64,000 bases of DNA from Enterococcus_G camelliae (GTDB lineage Bacteria; Bacillota; Bacilli; Lactobacillales; Enterococcaceae). Shown here in pieces: positions 24,429 to 33,947 of the stretch (positions within the stretch are counted from its first letter, which is position 1; every line of letters begins with the position of its first letter). The translations under genes and the position numbers were made by a program. The stretch is taken from the NCBI RefSeq assembly GCF_042685105.1, contig NZ_JBHUMO010000039.1, positions 105,789-169,788 on the forward strand, in the 5' to 3' direction. The notes beneath the pieces are model-generated. The model did no database searches, was not told where the DNA came from, and saw nothing but the letters and a program-made list of their open reading frames with translations.

Positions 24429-26654
24429 ATGAGTCTGAAGGAAAAAACGAAGCGATATTTCAATAAGAAAAACAAGTCACCAAAGAACAATCGCAAAATC
24501 GTGGGAATTATTCTATTTTCCATGACGTTTGTGATGTTCTTTTTATTTGTTATCCAACTAACAAAAATTGTGGTTATTGGAGAAGTTGCCAATGTATCAT
24601 TGGAAGATAAGACCAAACAACTATATCAAGGAAGCAAAATTGTCAAAGCCAAACGGGGAACAATCTATGATCGCAATGGGATTGCTATAGCGGAGGACGC
24701 GACGTCCTATTCAGCCTATGCAACCTTATCAAAAACGTATACTAGTGGCAATAAAAAATTATACGCTCAGAAAAAAGATTTTGAGAAATTGGTTGCTATT
24801 CTAGCAAAAGAAATTAGTGGATTTGACAAGAAAAAAGCACTATCAGCTTTGGAAAATGGGGCAAAAGATAACCTTTGGCTTGTCGAATTCAGTCAAGCAA
24901 AGAATTTAACCTTAAAGCAACGGACGGCAATTGAGACGGATTTAAAGAATGAAGATCTTGTAGGAATTTATTTTAATGACAATCAAGCAAGAATGTATCC
25001 AAATGGCGAATTCGCTTCTCACCTAATTGGGTATACAGATTTAGAGGAAAACAAATCCGGCGAAAAAGAATTAGTCGGGAAAATGGGAATTGAGGCAGCC
25101 TATGACGATATTCTCAAAGGGACCAACGGAAAGATTGTCTACCAACGTGATAATTATCAAAATCCATTACCAGGAACGGTGTCAGAGACGGTGGCTGCCA
25201 AAGATGGCAAAGATATTTATACAACCTTAGATAGTCGCTTGCAAGTTTATCTAGAAAAATATATGAAAGAATACTATGAAAAACTAGAAGCAAAAACGAT
25301 GACGGCCATGCTTGTAAAAGCCGACACGGGTGAAATATTGGCGATGGACCAGCAACCATCATTTGACCCAGAAACTAAAAAAGGTCTAGGAACGGAATAC
25401 GATCCGAACTTTAATTGGGCCAATACACTTGTGGAGGAGCCATACGAACCTGGTTCTACAATGAAAATTATGACAACCGCCGCTGCGATTACACAAGGGG
25501 TTTATGATCCGAATGAAACGTATCAAGGTGGGAAAATTGAAATTGCAGATGCAACGATAGATGATTGGGATCACGGTGAAAAAGGAATGTTGACTATGCG
25601 ACAAGCACTCTCATGGTCAAGTAATAAAGGGATGGTCATTTTAGAGCAAAAAATGCCGGATGCTTGGCGTCAATATTTGAAGAAATTTGGGTTTGGTCAA
25701 AGTACCTATTCTGGTCTGGTGAATGAGAGTGCTGGAACATTGCCTTCAACAAATATTGTGGATACAGCGATGAGTGCGTTTGGTCAAAGTATTGGTGTGA
25801 CGAATTTTCAAATGATGCAAGCCTTCACGGCCATTGCAAATAATGGTAAAATGTTGAAACCACAATATATCACCAAAATTGTCAACCCAAATACCAATAA
25901 GGTGACAGTGATGGAGCCAGAGGTTGTTGGAAATCCGGTAACGGAGGAAGCAACCAAACAAGTTAGAGAATATATGCGTGATACCACTGAAAACGAAGAG
26001 TACGGAATTGCTTATGGGAAATACAATGTGCCCGGCTACCACGTAAGTGTCAAAACAGGGACTGCTCAAATATCTGAGAATGGCACGTACTTAAAAGGTG
26101 AAAATGATTATATCTATTCGGCTGTTTCAATGGTTCCATCGGAAAATCCTGAATATATTTTTTATCTAACCATTAAACAACCCAAAAAATATGATTACAA
26201 CGCATTGTCGGACATTACCAATGCTATCTTGAAACGAGCAATGGATTTAACAAGTTCCGACGCAACAACTGATGGCTCTTCGACAGAACCATCAACAGAA
26301 AAAATTAAAATTGATGATTATCGAAACTTAGCAACTACAACTGCGGCTACTGCAGCTCAAAAAAGTGGATTGGATCCAATCGTTCTGGGAGAAGGCTCAA
26401 AAGTAAAGAGTCAATCTATTGAAGCAGGCAAAACCGTATTAGCTGGTGAAAAATTATTGTTGTTAACAAATGATGATGCCGTAACTATGCCAGATATTAC
26501 TGGTTGGTCAAAAACGGATATCCTGAAATTGACCGACTTATTAAAGATTGATGTGAAATTTGAGGGAGAAGGTTATGCAACCTCACAAAATATTGAAGCA
26601 TATTCAACAGTAGGAAAACAAAAATTGACGGTCGTTTTAAAAGAAAATCAGTAA
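24429..26654 (+). CDS. ftsI: Septal class B penicillin-binding protein (FtsI/PBP2x-like) with PASTA domains
   Basis: 741 residues. Membrane anchor (about 23-47), a dimerisation/pedestal domain starting RGTIYDRNG, then the transpeptidase domain with active-site S343 in GSTMK, S397-S398-N399, and K542-T543-G544. Two PASTA repeats (about 625-685 and 686-741) close the protein. It crosslinks peptidoglycan at the septum together with FtsW. Position between ftsL and mraY is that of pbp2x/pbpB in other cocci. It begins directly at the ftsL stop, so translation is coupled. Confidence 0.95.
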   Translation: MSLKEKTKRYFNKKNKSPKNNRKIVGIILFSMTFVMFFLFVIQLTKIVVIGEVANVSLEDKTKQLYQGSKIVKAKRGTIYDRNGIAIAEDATSYSAYATLSKTYTSGNKKLYAQKKDFEKLVAILAKEISGFDKKKALSALENGAKDNLWLVEFSQAKNLTLKQRTAIETDLKNEDLVGIYFNDNQARMYPNGEFASHLIGYTDLEENKSGEKELVGKMGIEAAYDDILKGTNGKIVYQRDNYQNPLPGTVSETVAAKDGKDIYTTLDSRLQVYLEKYMKEYYEKLEAKTMTAMLVKADTGEILAMDQQPSFDPETKKGLGTEYDPNFNWANTLVEEPYEPGSTMKIMTTAAAITQGVYDPNETYQGGKIEIADATIDDWDHGEKGMLTMRQALSWSSNKGMVILEQKMPDAWRQYLKKFGFGQSTYSGLVNESAGTLPSTNIVDTAMSAFGQSIGVTNFQMMQAFTAIANNGKMLKPQYITKIVNPNTNKVTVMEPEVVGNPVTEEATKQVREYMRDTTENEEYGIAYGKYNVPGYHVSVKTGTAQISENGTYLKGENDYIYSAVSMVPSENPEYIFYLTIKQPKKYDYNALSDITNAILKRAMDLTSSDATTDGSSTEPSTEKIKIDDYRNLATTTAATAAQKSGLDPIVLGEGSKVKSQSIEAGKTVLAGEKLLLLTNDDAVTMPDITGWSKTDILKLTDLLKIDVKFEGEGYATSQNIEAYSTVGKQKLTVVLKENQ

Positions 26655-26668
26655 TAGGAGTGCAGAAA

Positions 26669-27631
26669 ATGGATTGGGAAAAGATGTTTTTACCATTAGC
26701 AAGTGGTTTTGGTATTACAGTGGCTTTTATGCCACTGTTTATTGGTTATTTTCAAATGAAAAAATATGGACAAGAAATAAGAGAGGAAGGACCGAAGTGG
26801 CATCAGAAAAAGGCCGGTACTCCGACAATGGGCGGGGTCGTCTTCCTATTAGCCGCTGTAATCACATCACTGTGGGTCGGTGCTTGGCAAAAACAACTCA
26901 CAACCACACTAACAATTTTATTGTTTATTCTCGCATTATATGGATTTATTGGTTTTTTTGATGATTTTATCAAAATTTTCAAAAAAAGAAACATGGGATT
27001 AAATTCAATCCAGAAACTGATTGGCCAAATCGTAGGGGCACTCGTTTTTTATGGGGTTTATTTATATGATGGCAATGACAATCAACTAAATATATTTGGT
27101 CAAACCATTCATTTAACTTATTTTTATGGTCTATTTGTCATTATTTGGTTAGTTGGTTTTTCAAATGCAGTCAATTTGGCAGATGGCATTGATGGATTGG
27201 TAGCGGGCTTAGGCACGATTTCCTTTGCTACGTATGCAATAATTGCATACCATCAAAACCAAATTGATGTACTCATTTTATGTTTGAGTATTATCGGTGG
27301 ATTAGTTGGTTTCTTTGTCTATAATCATAAACCTGCCAAAATATTTATGGGTGACGTAGGTGCATTATCATTAGGTGGGATTTTGGCTGCTGTTTCCATT
27401 TTGTTGCATCAAGAGTGGTCCTTATTATTGATTGGTTTTGTCTATGTATGTGAGACACTAAGCGTTATTTTACAAGTAGGATATTTCAAGTCAACTGGGA
27501 AGCGATTGTTTAAAATGTCCCCCATCCATCACCATTTTGAAATGCTTGGTTGGTCAGAATGGAAAATAAATGGCGTCTTTTGGACAATTGGCTTGATTTG
27601 TTCTATGCTAACGCTATGGATTATCTTATAG
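26669..27631 (+). CDS. mraY: Phospho-N-acetylmuramoyl-pentapeptide transferase MraY
   Basis: 320 residues, ten membrane helices. It attaches phospho-MurNAc-pentapeptide to undecaprenyl phosphate to make lipid I. Motifs: GTPTMGGVVFLLA (about 48-60), FIGFFDDFIKIFKKRNMGL, NAVNLADGIDGLVAGL, KIFMGDVGALSLGG and SPIHHHFEMLGWSE. The ATG at 26669 is preceded by AGGAG at 8 bases; an in-frame GTG at 26660 lies inside that ribosome site and is rejected. It uses the prenyl carrier derived from ispA products. Confidence 0.97.
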   Translation: MDWEKMFLPLASGFGITVAFMPLFIGYFQMKKYGQEIREEGPKWHQKKAGTPTMGGVVFLLAAVITSLWVGAWQKQLTTTLTILLFILALYGFIGFFDDFIKIFKKRNMGLNSIQKLIGQIVGALVFYGVYLYDGNDNQLNIFGQTIHLTYFYGLFVIIWLVGFSNAVNLADGIDGLVAGLGTISFATYAIIAYHQNQIDVLILCLSIIGGLVGFFVYNHKPAKIFMGDVGALSLGGILAAVSILLHQEWSLLLIGFVYVCETLSVILQVGYFKSTGKRLFKMSPIHHHFEMLGWSEWKINGVFWTIGLICSMLTLWIIL

Positions 27632-27644
27632 GAGACGATGAAAC

Positions 27645-29003
27645 ATGAAAAACATTACAACTTACGAAAATCAAAAAGTCTTAGTGCTAGGATTAGCGAA
27701 AAGCGGATTTAGTGCGGCCAAATTGCTTCATCATTTGGGCGCACTTGTTACCGTTAATGATGGCAAAGTTTTTGAAGAAAATAAAGATGCGCAAGAATTG
27801 TTATCAGAAGGCATAAAGGTCATCACTGGTAGTCATCCATTGGAGCTTTTAGATGAAGATTTCGCACTGATTGTTAAGAACCCGGGCATTCCATATTCAC
27901 ATCCGTTTGTCCAAAAAGCATTGGAACGCAACATTCCCATTCTAACAGAAGTGGAATTGGCTTATGAAATATCAGAAGCACCGATTATTGGTATTACTGG
28001 TACAAATGGGAAAACGACAACAACCACAATGATTGAACACATATTGAATCAATCCATGACAACAGGGGTTGCACGGTTAGCTGGAAATATTGGGTTCCCA
28101 GCTAGTACAGTTGCCCAGGAAGCCGGTCCGAATGATGAATTAATCATGGAACTTTCAAGTTTTCAATTGATGGGTATCACAACATTTCATCCAGAGATTG
28201 CGGTCATTACGAATATTTATGAAGCACATATTGATTACCATGGAAGCAGAAAAGAATATGTCAAAGCAAAATGGCATATCCAACAAAATATGTCAGCTGC
28301 TGACTACTTGGTTGTCAATTGGAATCAAAAAGAATTGCAAACATTGGCCCAACAAACAAAAGCAACCGTCATCCCTTTTAGTACGGAATCTGAGGTACCA
28401 GGTGCATACGAAAAAGATGGCAAATTATTTTTCAAGGATCAGTTCATTATGCTAGCAGAGGAACTGGGTGTCCCAGGGCAACATAATATTGAAAATGCGC
28501 TGGCGGCGATTGCCGTCGCAAGTTTGAAGAAGGTTCATCCAGCGATAATTAAAGCCGCATTAAGCCAATTTACCGGGGTGCCCCATCGTACGCAATATGT
28601 TGGAACAGTCCAAGACGTTCGCTTTTTCAATGATTCTAAAGCAACAAACATCTTAGCCACTAAAATGGCACTTGGCGGATTTCAACATCAAAACTTAATT
28701 TTATTAGCAGGTGGATTAGATCGTGGAAATACATTTGATGAATTAATTCCAGCTTTGACAGATGTGAAAGCCATCCTTTTATTTGGACAAACCAAAGAAA
28801 AGTTAGCGGATGCTGCACAGAAGGCGGGTATTCCGATAATTAAATTTACCGAAAATGTTGAGACAGCTGTACCCCTCGCTTTTTCAATCAGTAGTCCAGG
28901 AGACACAATTTTATTATCTCCTGCGAATGCAAGCTGGGATCAATATCCCAACTTTGAAACGCGCGGTGATCGTTTTGTTCAGGCAATGAAACAGTTAAAA
29001 TAG
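27645..29003 (+). CDS. murD: UDP-N-acetylmuramoylalanine-D-glutamate ligase MurD
   Basis: 452 residues. It adds D-Glu to UDP-MurNAc-L-Ala with ATP. The N-terminal Rossmann domain begins KVLVLGLAKSGFSAAKLLH, the ATP site is GITGTNGKTTTTTMI (about 117-131), the carbamylated-lysine and Mg2+ region follows, and LSPANASWDQYPNFETRGDRF lies near the C-terminus. The ribosome site is AGGAGACGATGAAAC. The gene is 13 bases after mraY. Confidence 0.97.
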   Translation: MKNITTYENQKVLVLGLAKSGFSAAKLLHHLGALVTVNDGKVFEENKDAQELLSEGIKVITGSHPLELLDEDFALIVKNPGIPYSHPFVQKALERNIPILTEVELAYEISEAPIIGITGTNGKTTTTTMIEHILNQSMTTGVARLAGNIGFPASTVAQEAGPNDELIMELSSFQLMGITTFHPEIAVITNIYEAHIDYHGSRKEYVKAKWHIQQNMSAADYLVVNWNQKELQTLAQQTKATVIPFSTESEVPGAYEKDGKLFFKDQFIMLAEELGVPGQHNIENALAAIAVASLKKVHPAIIKAALSQFTGVPHRTQYVGTVQDVRFFNDSKATNILATKMALGGFQHQNLILLAGGLDRGNTFDELIPALTDVKAILLFGQTKEKLADAAQKAGIPIIKFTENVETAVPLAFSISSPGDTILLSPANASWDQYPNFETRGDRFVQAMKQLK

Positions 29004-29022
29004 GAAGAAATGAGAGAAAAAG

Positions 29023-30120
29023 ATGAGAGTACTAGTTACTGGTGGAGGAACTGGAGGACATATTTATCCGGCCTTGGCATTTGTAAAATATGTGAAACAA
29101 ATGGACCCAAACGCAGAATTTATGTATGTTGGTGCTAAAAGAGGGTTAGAAAACAAAATTGTTCCTCCTTTAGGAATTCCATTTAAAACGTTGGAAATTC
29201 AAGGATTTAAAAGAAGTTTTTCAGTTGAAAATCTTAAGACAATTCAATTGTTTTTGAAAAGTATTCGTCAAGCGAAGAAAATAGTAAAAGAGTTCAAACC
29301 TGATATCGTCATTGGAACGGGCGGATATGTCTCAGGCGCTGTAGTCTATGCAGCTGCAAAACTACATATTCCCACAATCATTCATGAACAAAATAGCGTG
29401 CCAGGCATGACCAATAAATTTCTGGCAAAATATGTTGATCGCGTTGCCATTGCCTTCCAAGATGCGGCACCTTATTTTCCAAAATCAAAAACAGTATTGG
29501 TAGGAAACCCTAGGGCGCAAGAAATGGTAGGTATTCAAAAATCAGCAATATTGGAACAATATAATTTAGAAGTGGCTGTTCCGACTGTCCTGATTTTCGG
29601 CGGAAGTCAAGGTGCCTTAAAAATTAATCAAGCTGTGATTCAAGCTTTGCCTGAATTTTCGAAGAAACCTTATCAAGTATTATATGCTTCTGGGGAAAGG
29701 TATTTCCAAGAAATTGAAGAAACCATCGGTATGACAAAAGACGCATTTAAGAATATAAGCATTCAACCTTATATTAATCAAATGGCGGAAGTTATGGTAA
29801 ATTGCGATTTGCTGATTGGTCGGGCGGGTGCAACCTCAATTGCTGAATTCACTGCCTTGGGATTGCCTGCTATTTTAATTCCGAGTCCATATGTAACGAA
29901 TGATCACCAAACAAAAAATGCTCAAAGCTTAGTTCAGATTGGCGCAGTTGAAATGATTAAAGATGCGGAATTGAATGCACAGACACTTGTTGAAGCAGTT
30001 GATAAAATTATGAGCAATGAAGTGCTTCGTCAGTCGATGGCAGAAGCCTCTAAATCTGAAGGAATCCCAAATGCTTCCGAACGCTTGTATCGGTTGGCGA
30101 AATCAATTACTCGGGATTGA
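29023..30120 (+). CDS. murG: Lipid II synthase MurG
   Basis: 365 residues, GT28 glycosyltransferase. It transfers GlcNAc from UDP-GlcNAc to lipid I at the inner membrane face. Motifs: RVLVTGGGTGGHIYPALAF (about 2-20), IGTGGYVSGAVVYAAA, HEQNSVPGMTNK, LIFGGSQGALKINQA and IGRAGATSIAEFTALGLPAILIPSPYVTNDHQTKNA. Its TGA stop lies immediately before the divIB ribosome site. Confidence 0.97.
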   Translation: MRVLVTGGGTGGHIYPALAFVKYVKQMDPNAEFMYVGAKRGLENKIVPPLGIPFKTLEIQGFKRSFSVENLKTIQLFLKSIRQAKKIVKEFKPDIVIGTGGYVSGAVVYAAAKLHIPTIIHEQNSVPGMTNKFLAKYVDRVAIAFQDAAPYFPKSKTVLVGNPRAQEMVGIQKSAILEQYNLEVAVPTVLIFGGSQGALKINQAVIQALPEFSKKPYQVLYASGERYFQEIEETIGMTKDAFKNISIQPYINQMAEVMVNCDLLIGRAGATSIAEFTALGLPAILIPSPYVTNDHQTKNAQSLVQIGAVEMIKDAELNAQTLVEAVDKIMSNEVLRQSMAEASKSEGIPNASERLYRLAKSITRD

Positions 30121-30134
30121 GAGGAGGAAGTCTT

Positions 30135-31178
30135 ATCAAAAAGGAAAAAAAATCTCAATCTGAAGAAAAAGCGTTGACTCCATGGCAAGAAGAACATGCA
30201 CGATACCTTGAACAAAAAAAAATTGGCGATAAAAGCCAGACCAATGCTACAGAAGAAAAACCTAGCGAGCAGCCTACTGAAGCACAAACAATGACGCAAG
30301 AACAATCAAAAGAAGACGGGACAGTTGAAGATGTTCAGTTAGAACGAACGAGTGAGCGCGTGTCGTTTATGGATAAATTACCTAACCTGCATTCCTATCA
30401 TAACAAACAATTGTTTCGACGAGTGGCGCTTATTATTGGGGTGCTGTGTATTCCATTATTAATCTGTGGCTACTTTATTTCCCCCTATAGTCGATTGGCG
30501 AAAATCGAGGTGACTGGCAATCAGTTGGTTTCGAGTCAGGATATTTTAAACGCTTCACAGTTGCAATTAGATGAAAACTTTTTTCAACAATATCAAGAAA
30601 GAAAACAAGCCAAAACGAAGATTCAAACTCGCAATCCTCGTATTAAATCTGTAGCAATATCAATGAGTGGACTAAACGAATTGAACATACATGTTACAGA
30701 ATACAAAGAAATTGCACAACTTTCCAAAAATGGTACCTACTACCCAATTCTTGAAAATGGAAAAGTTTTAGAAGAAACACACAAAGATGCCAACAAGCAA
30801 CAAGTAATTTTAGAAAAATTTACAGATCATCAGTGGATTCTGGCGACCATTACTCAATATAAAAAATTATCCAGTGCTTTACAGAGTGCCATTTCTCAAA
30901 TTTCTTATGAAGCTACAAAAGCAAACAAGCAACTTCTTCATTTATATATGAATGATGGGAATACCGTGATTGTTAATATTGACAATATGGCAACCCAAAT
31001 GAAATACTATCCTCAAATTACAAAAGATTTAACCAATAAAGGAATTATTGATATGGAAGTGGGCATTTTTTACGCACCTTATGAAAGTTCCACTTCGGAT
31101 CAAGAAAAAGAACAGGATTCAACCACTTCTTCTAGTGAAGAATCGGTCTCTTCAGATGAAAACCAGGAGAATAATTAG
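30135..31178 (+). CDS. divIB: Cell division protein DivIB/FtsQ (possible ATC start)
   Basis: About 347 residues: a long charged cytoplasmic arm (about 1-95), one membrane helix (about 97-117, VALIIGVLCIPLLICGYF), the POTRA domain beginning SRLAKIEVTGNQLVSSQDIL, a beta domain and a Ser/Glu-rich tail. It stabilises the FtsL-DivIC complex. The frame reads back to a TTG at 30117 overlapping the murG stop, but that codon has no ribosome site. The perfect AGGAGG (30122-30127) instead points to ATC at 30135, seven bases away, and there is no ATG in frame until well into the arm. The start is therefore uncertain. Confidence 0.88.
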   Translation: MKKEKKSQSEEKALTPWQEEHARYLEQKKIGDKSQTNATEEKPSEQPTEAQTMTQEQSKEDGTVEDVQLERTSERVSFMDKLPNLHSYHNKQLFRRVALIIGVLCIPLLICGYFISPYSRLAKIEVTGNQLVSSQDILNASQLQLDENFFQQYQERKQAKTKIQTRNPRIKSVAISMSGLNELNIHVTEYKEIAQLSKNGTYYPILENGKVLEETHKDANKQQVILEKFTDHQWILATITQYKKLSSALQSAISQISYEATKANKQLLHLYMNDGNTVIVNIDNMATQMKYYPQITKDLTNKGIIDMEVGIFYAPYESSTSDQEKEQDSTTSSSEESVSSDENQENN

Positions 31179-31228
31179 TTAAAAAAGTTATTTGAATAAA
31201 ATATTACATATTATTTATCCTAACGCCT

Positions 31229-31257
31229 TTATCATCGCCTATAAAATATGGTAAAAT
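31229..31257 (+). promoter_or_regulatory. Promoter of ftsA-ftsZ
   Basis: -35 TTATCA (31229-31234), 17-base spacer, -10 TAAAAT (31252-31257) extended by TGG. It lies in the 160-base gap between divIB and ftsA, giving these genes their own transcript with a leader of about 75 bases. Confidence 0.6.
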
Positions 31258-31338
31258 TGGTAGAAATGAAAAGAAATCCCAGTTTATTTGGCGGTTGAAT
31301 GAATAAGATATAGATACAATTAGGAGGGAATCCCATCC

Positions 31339-32676
31339 ATGGCAAAATCAGGAATTTATGTGGGCTTGGATATCGGTACATCATCAGTAAAAGTAGTCGT
31401 TGCTGAATTTATTGATAACCAAATGAATATTATTGGCGTAGGAAATGCTAAATCAGAAGGAATCAATCGTGGTATCGTTGTAGACATCGAAAAAACAGTC
31501 AATGCGATTCATCGTGCGATTGGTCAGGCAGAAGAAAAAGCGGGTATCCAAATTCGTAATGTAAGTGTTGGTTTACCGGCGAATTTATTAGAAGTTGAAA
31601 ATTGCCAAGGGATGATTGCCGTTAATGGTGAGTCAAAAGAAATCACGGATGAAGATGTGCGAAATGTGACTTCCGCTGCTTTGGTGCGTTCGATTCCACC
31701 TGAAAGACAAATTGTCGCAATTATTCCACAAGAATTTACAGTGGATGGTTTTGAAGGAATCAAGGATCCACGTGGTATGATTGGTGTACGCATGGAAATG
31801 TTTGGTCTTTTGTATACTGGGCCAAAGACAATTGTCCACAATATAAAAAAATGTGTAGCTAATGCAGGACTTGTGTTGGATGAACTAATTATTACACCTC
31901 TGGCTTTGACCGAAATGATTCTATCTGACGGAGAAAAAGACTTTGGTACAACAGTGATTGACATTGGCGGTGGTCAAACCACGACCGCAGTTATGCATGA
32001 TAAGCAGTTAAAATTTACACATGTCAATCAAGAGGGTGGGGAGTTTGTAACAAAAGATATCTCTACGGTTCTTAATACCTCATTCAATAATGCAGAAGCG
32101 TTAAAAATCAACTATGGAGACGCCTATCCTGATCGGACATCGGAAGCAGAAGAATTTCCAGTAGATGTGATTGGAAAAATGGATCCCGTGAAAGTAAATG
32201 AAAAATATTTATCAGAAATCATTGAAGCAAGAATGGAACAAATCTTTAGTAAATCAAAAGAAGTATTGGATTCCATTGAAGTATTAGAACTTCCTGGTGG
32301 CGTCGTATTAACTGGTGGAGCAGCAAGTCTGCCTGGTGTGGTTGAATTGGCGCAAGAAATTTTTGGAACAACCGTAAAATTATATGTACCAAGTCATATG
32401 GGATTGCGTAATCCGGTTTTCACAAATGTGATTAGCTTGGTTGATTTTGCGGCCAATGTTAGCGATGTTTATCGAATTGCTAAAAGTGCTGTTACCGGTG
32501 AAACGGTTGCACCAAGCCAAAGCTATCAAACAGCACCCGTCCGACAAGCCTCAGAAACGGTTTCATCTTCTTATGAAGAAGCCGATGAACAAGAGTACCA
32601 AGAATCAGAAGAATCTCATTCAGAAGGAAGTTTTACTGACAAAGTAAAAGGTTTCTTCTCAAATATTTTTGATTAA
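31339..32676 (+). CDS. ftsA: Cell division protein FtsA
   Basis: 445 residues of actin-like ATPase. Phosphate loops YVGLDIGTSSVKVVVAE (about 7-23) and TVIDIGGGQTTTAVMHD (about 200-216), adenosine loop VVLTGGAASLPGVVELA. A Gln/Ser/Glu-rich linker leads to the amphipathic membrane-binding tip FTDKVKGFFSNIFD. It tethers FtsZ to the membrane and recruits late division proteins. AGGAGGGAATCCCATCC precedes the ATG. It has its own promoter at 31229. Confidence 0.97.
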   Translation: MAKSGIYVGLDIGTSSVKVVVAEFIDNQMNIIGVGNAKSEGINRGIVVDIEKTVNAIHRAIGQAEEKAGIQIRNVSVGLPANLLEVENCQGMIAVNGESKEITDEDVRNVTSAALVRSIPPERQIVAIIPQEFTVDGFEGIKDPRGMIGVRMEMFGLLYTGPKTIVHNIKKCVANAGLVLDELIITPLALTEMILSDGEKDFGTTVIDIGGGQTTTAVMHDKQLKFTHVNQEGGEFVTKDISTVLNTSFNNAEALKINYGDAYPDRTSEAEEFPVDVIGKMDPVKVNEKYLSEIIEARMEQIFSKSKEVLDSIEVLELPGGVVLTGGAASLPGVVELAQEIFGTTVKLYVPSHMGLRNPVFTNVISLVDFAANVSDVYRIAKSAVTGETVAPSQSYQTAPVRQASETVSSSYEEADEQEYQESEESHSEGSFTDKVKGFFSNIFD

Positions 32677-32694
32677 GCAGGAGGAATGCAAATT

Positions 32695-33933
32695 ATGGAA
32701 TTTTCAATTGATAATAATGTGAACGAAGGCGCTGTAATCAAAGTAATCGGTGTAGGCGGTGGCGGTGGTAACGCCGTCAATCGAATGATTGAAGAAAATG
32801 TAAAAGGTGTCGAATTCATTGCAGTTAATACCGATGTACAAGCACTTAAAAATTCAAAAGCAGAAACAGTCATCCAATTAGGCCCTAAATACACAAGAGG
32901 ATTAGGTGCGGGTTCTCAACCAGAAGTTGGTGAAAAAGCAGCGGAAGAAAGCGAACAATTCATCCGTGAAGCTTTAGAAGGTGCTGATATGGTCTTCATC
33001 ACTGCTGGTATGGGTGGTGGAACTGGAACCGGTGCTGCACCAATCGTAGCTAGCATTGCGAAAGAATTAGGTGCGCTAACGGTGGGTGTTGTTACGCGTC
33101 CATTTACTTTTGAAGGACCAAAACGTGGTCGTTTCGCAGCAGAAGGAATTGCGAAATTAAAGGAAAATGTTGATACCTTACTAATTATTTCAAACAACCG
33201 TTTATTGGAAGTTGTTGACAAAAAGACACCGATGTTAGAAGCATTCCGTGAAGCTGATAATGTATTGCGACAAGGTGTTCAAGGGATATCTGATTTAATC
33301 ACTGCTCCTGGATATGTGAATCTCGACTTTGCAGATGTGAAAACAGTGATGGCCAACCAAGGAACAGCTTTAATGGGTATTGGGGTTGCCAGTGGAGAAG
33401 AACGTGTAATTGAAGCAACGAAGAAAGCTATCTCTTCCCCATTGTTAGAAACATCAATCGATGGTGCAGAGCAAGTCTTACTAAATATCACTGGTGGATT
33501 GGATATGACGTTATTTGAAGCACAAGACGCTTCAGATATTGTTGCAAGTGCCGCAAGTGGAGATGTTAATATTATTTTAGGAACATCTATTAACGAAGAT
33601 ATGGGCGATGAAATTCGGGTAACAGTCATTGCAACGGGTATTGACCCAACAAAAAAAGATAGTCGATCTGCCCGTTCTCCTAGAACGAGTCAGATCCAAT
33701 CAAAAACACAAAAACCAACAATCGAGTTGGATCAAGCCCAACCAACTTCAAATGAAGAAGAAACCGCATTTGGCAATTGGGACATTCGTAAAGAACAAAC
33801 CATTCGTCCAAAGGTTGATGAAACACAATTTGATACTATTGAAAAAAAAGAATTTGATACATTTTCGCGTGACGAACAAAAAAACTCGGACGACGAATTA
33901 AGCACACCACCATTTTTCCGTCGTAAAAGATAG
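32695..33933 (+). CDS. ftsZ: Cell division protein FtsZ
   Basis: 412 residues. Tubulin-like GTPase with IKVIGVGGGGGNAVNRMI (about 16-33), the signature GGGTGTGAAP (about 108-117) and FADVKTVMANQGTALMGIG, then a charged linker (about 320-395) and the C-terminal peptide PPFFRRKR that binds FtsA/SepF. It polymerises into the Z ring. An ATG at 32686 touches the AGGAGG ribosome site (32679-32684); the ATG at 32695, ten bases away, gives the usual MEFSI start and is chosen. Confidence 0.97.
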   Translation: MEFSIDNNVNEGAVIKVIGVGGGGGNAVNRMIEENVKGVEFIAVNTDVQALKNSKAETVIQLGPKYTRGLGAGSQPEVGEKAAEESEQFIREALEGADMVFITAGMGGGTGTGAAPIVASIAKELGALTVGVVTRPFTFEGPKRGRFAAEGIAKLKENVDTLLIISNNRLLEVVDKKTPMLEAFREADNVLRQGVQGISDLITAPGYVNLDFADVKTVMANQGTALMGIGVASGEERVIEATKKAISSPLLETSIDGAEQVLLNITGGLDMTLFEAQDASDIVASAASGDVNIILGTSINEDMGDEIRVTVIATGIDPTKKDSRSARSPRTSQIQSKTQKPTIELDQAQPTSNEEETAFGNWDIRKEQTIRPKVDETQFDTIEKKEFDTFSRDEQKNSDDELSTPPFFRRKR

Positions 33934-33947
33934 AGGAGGAAGAGCAC

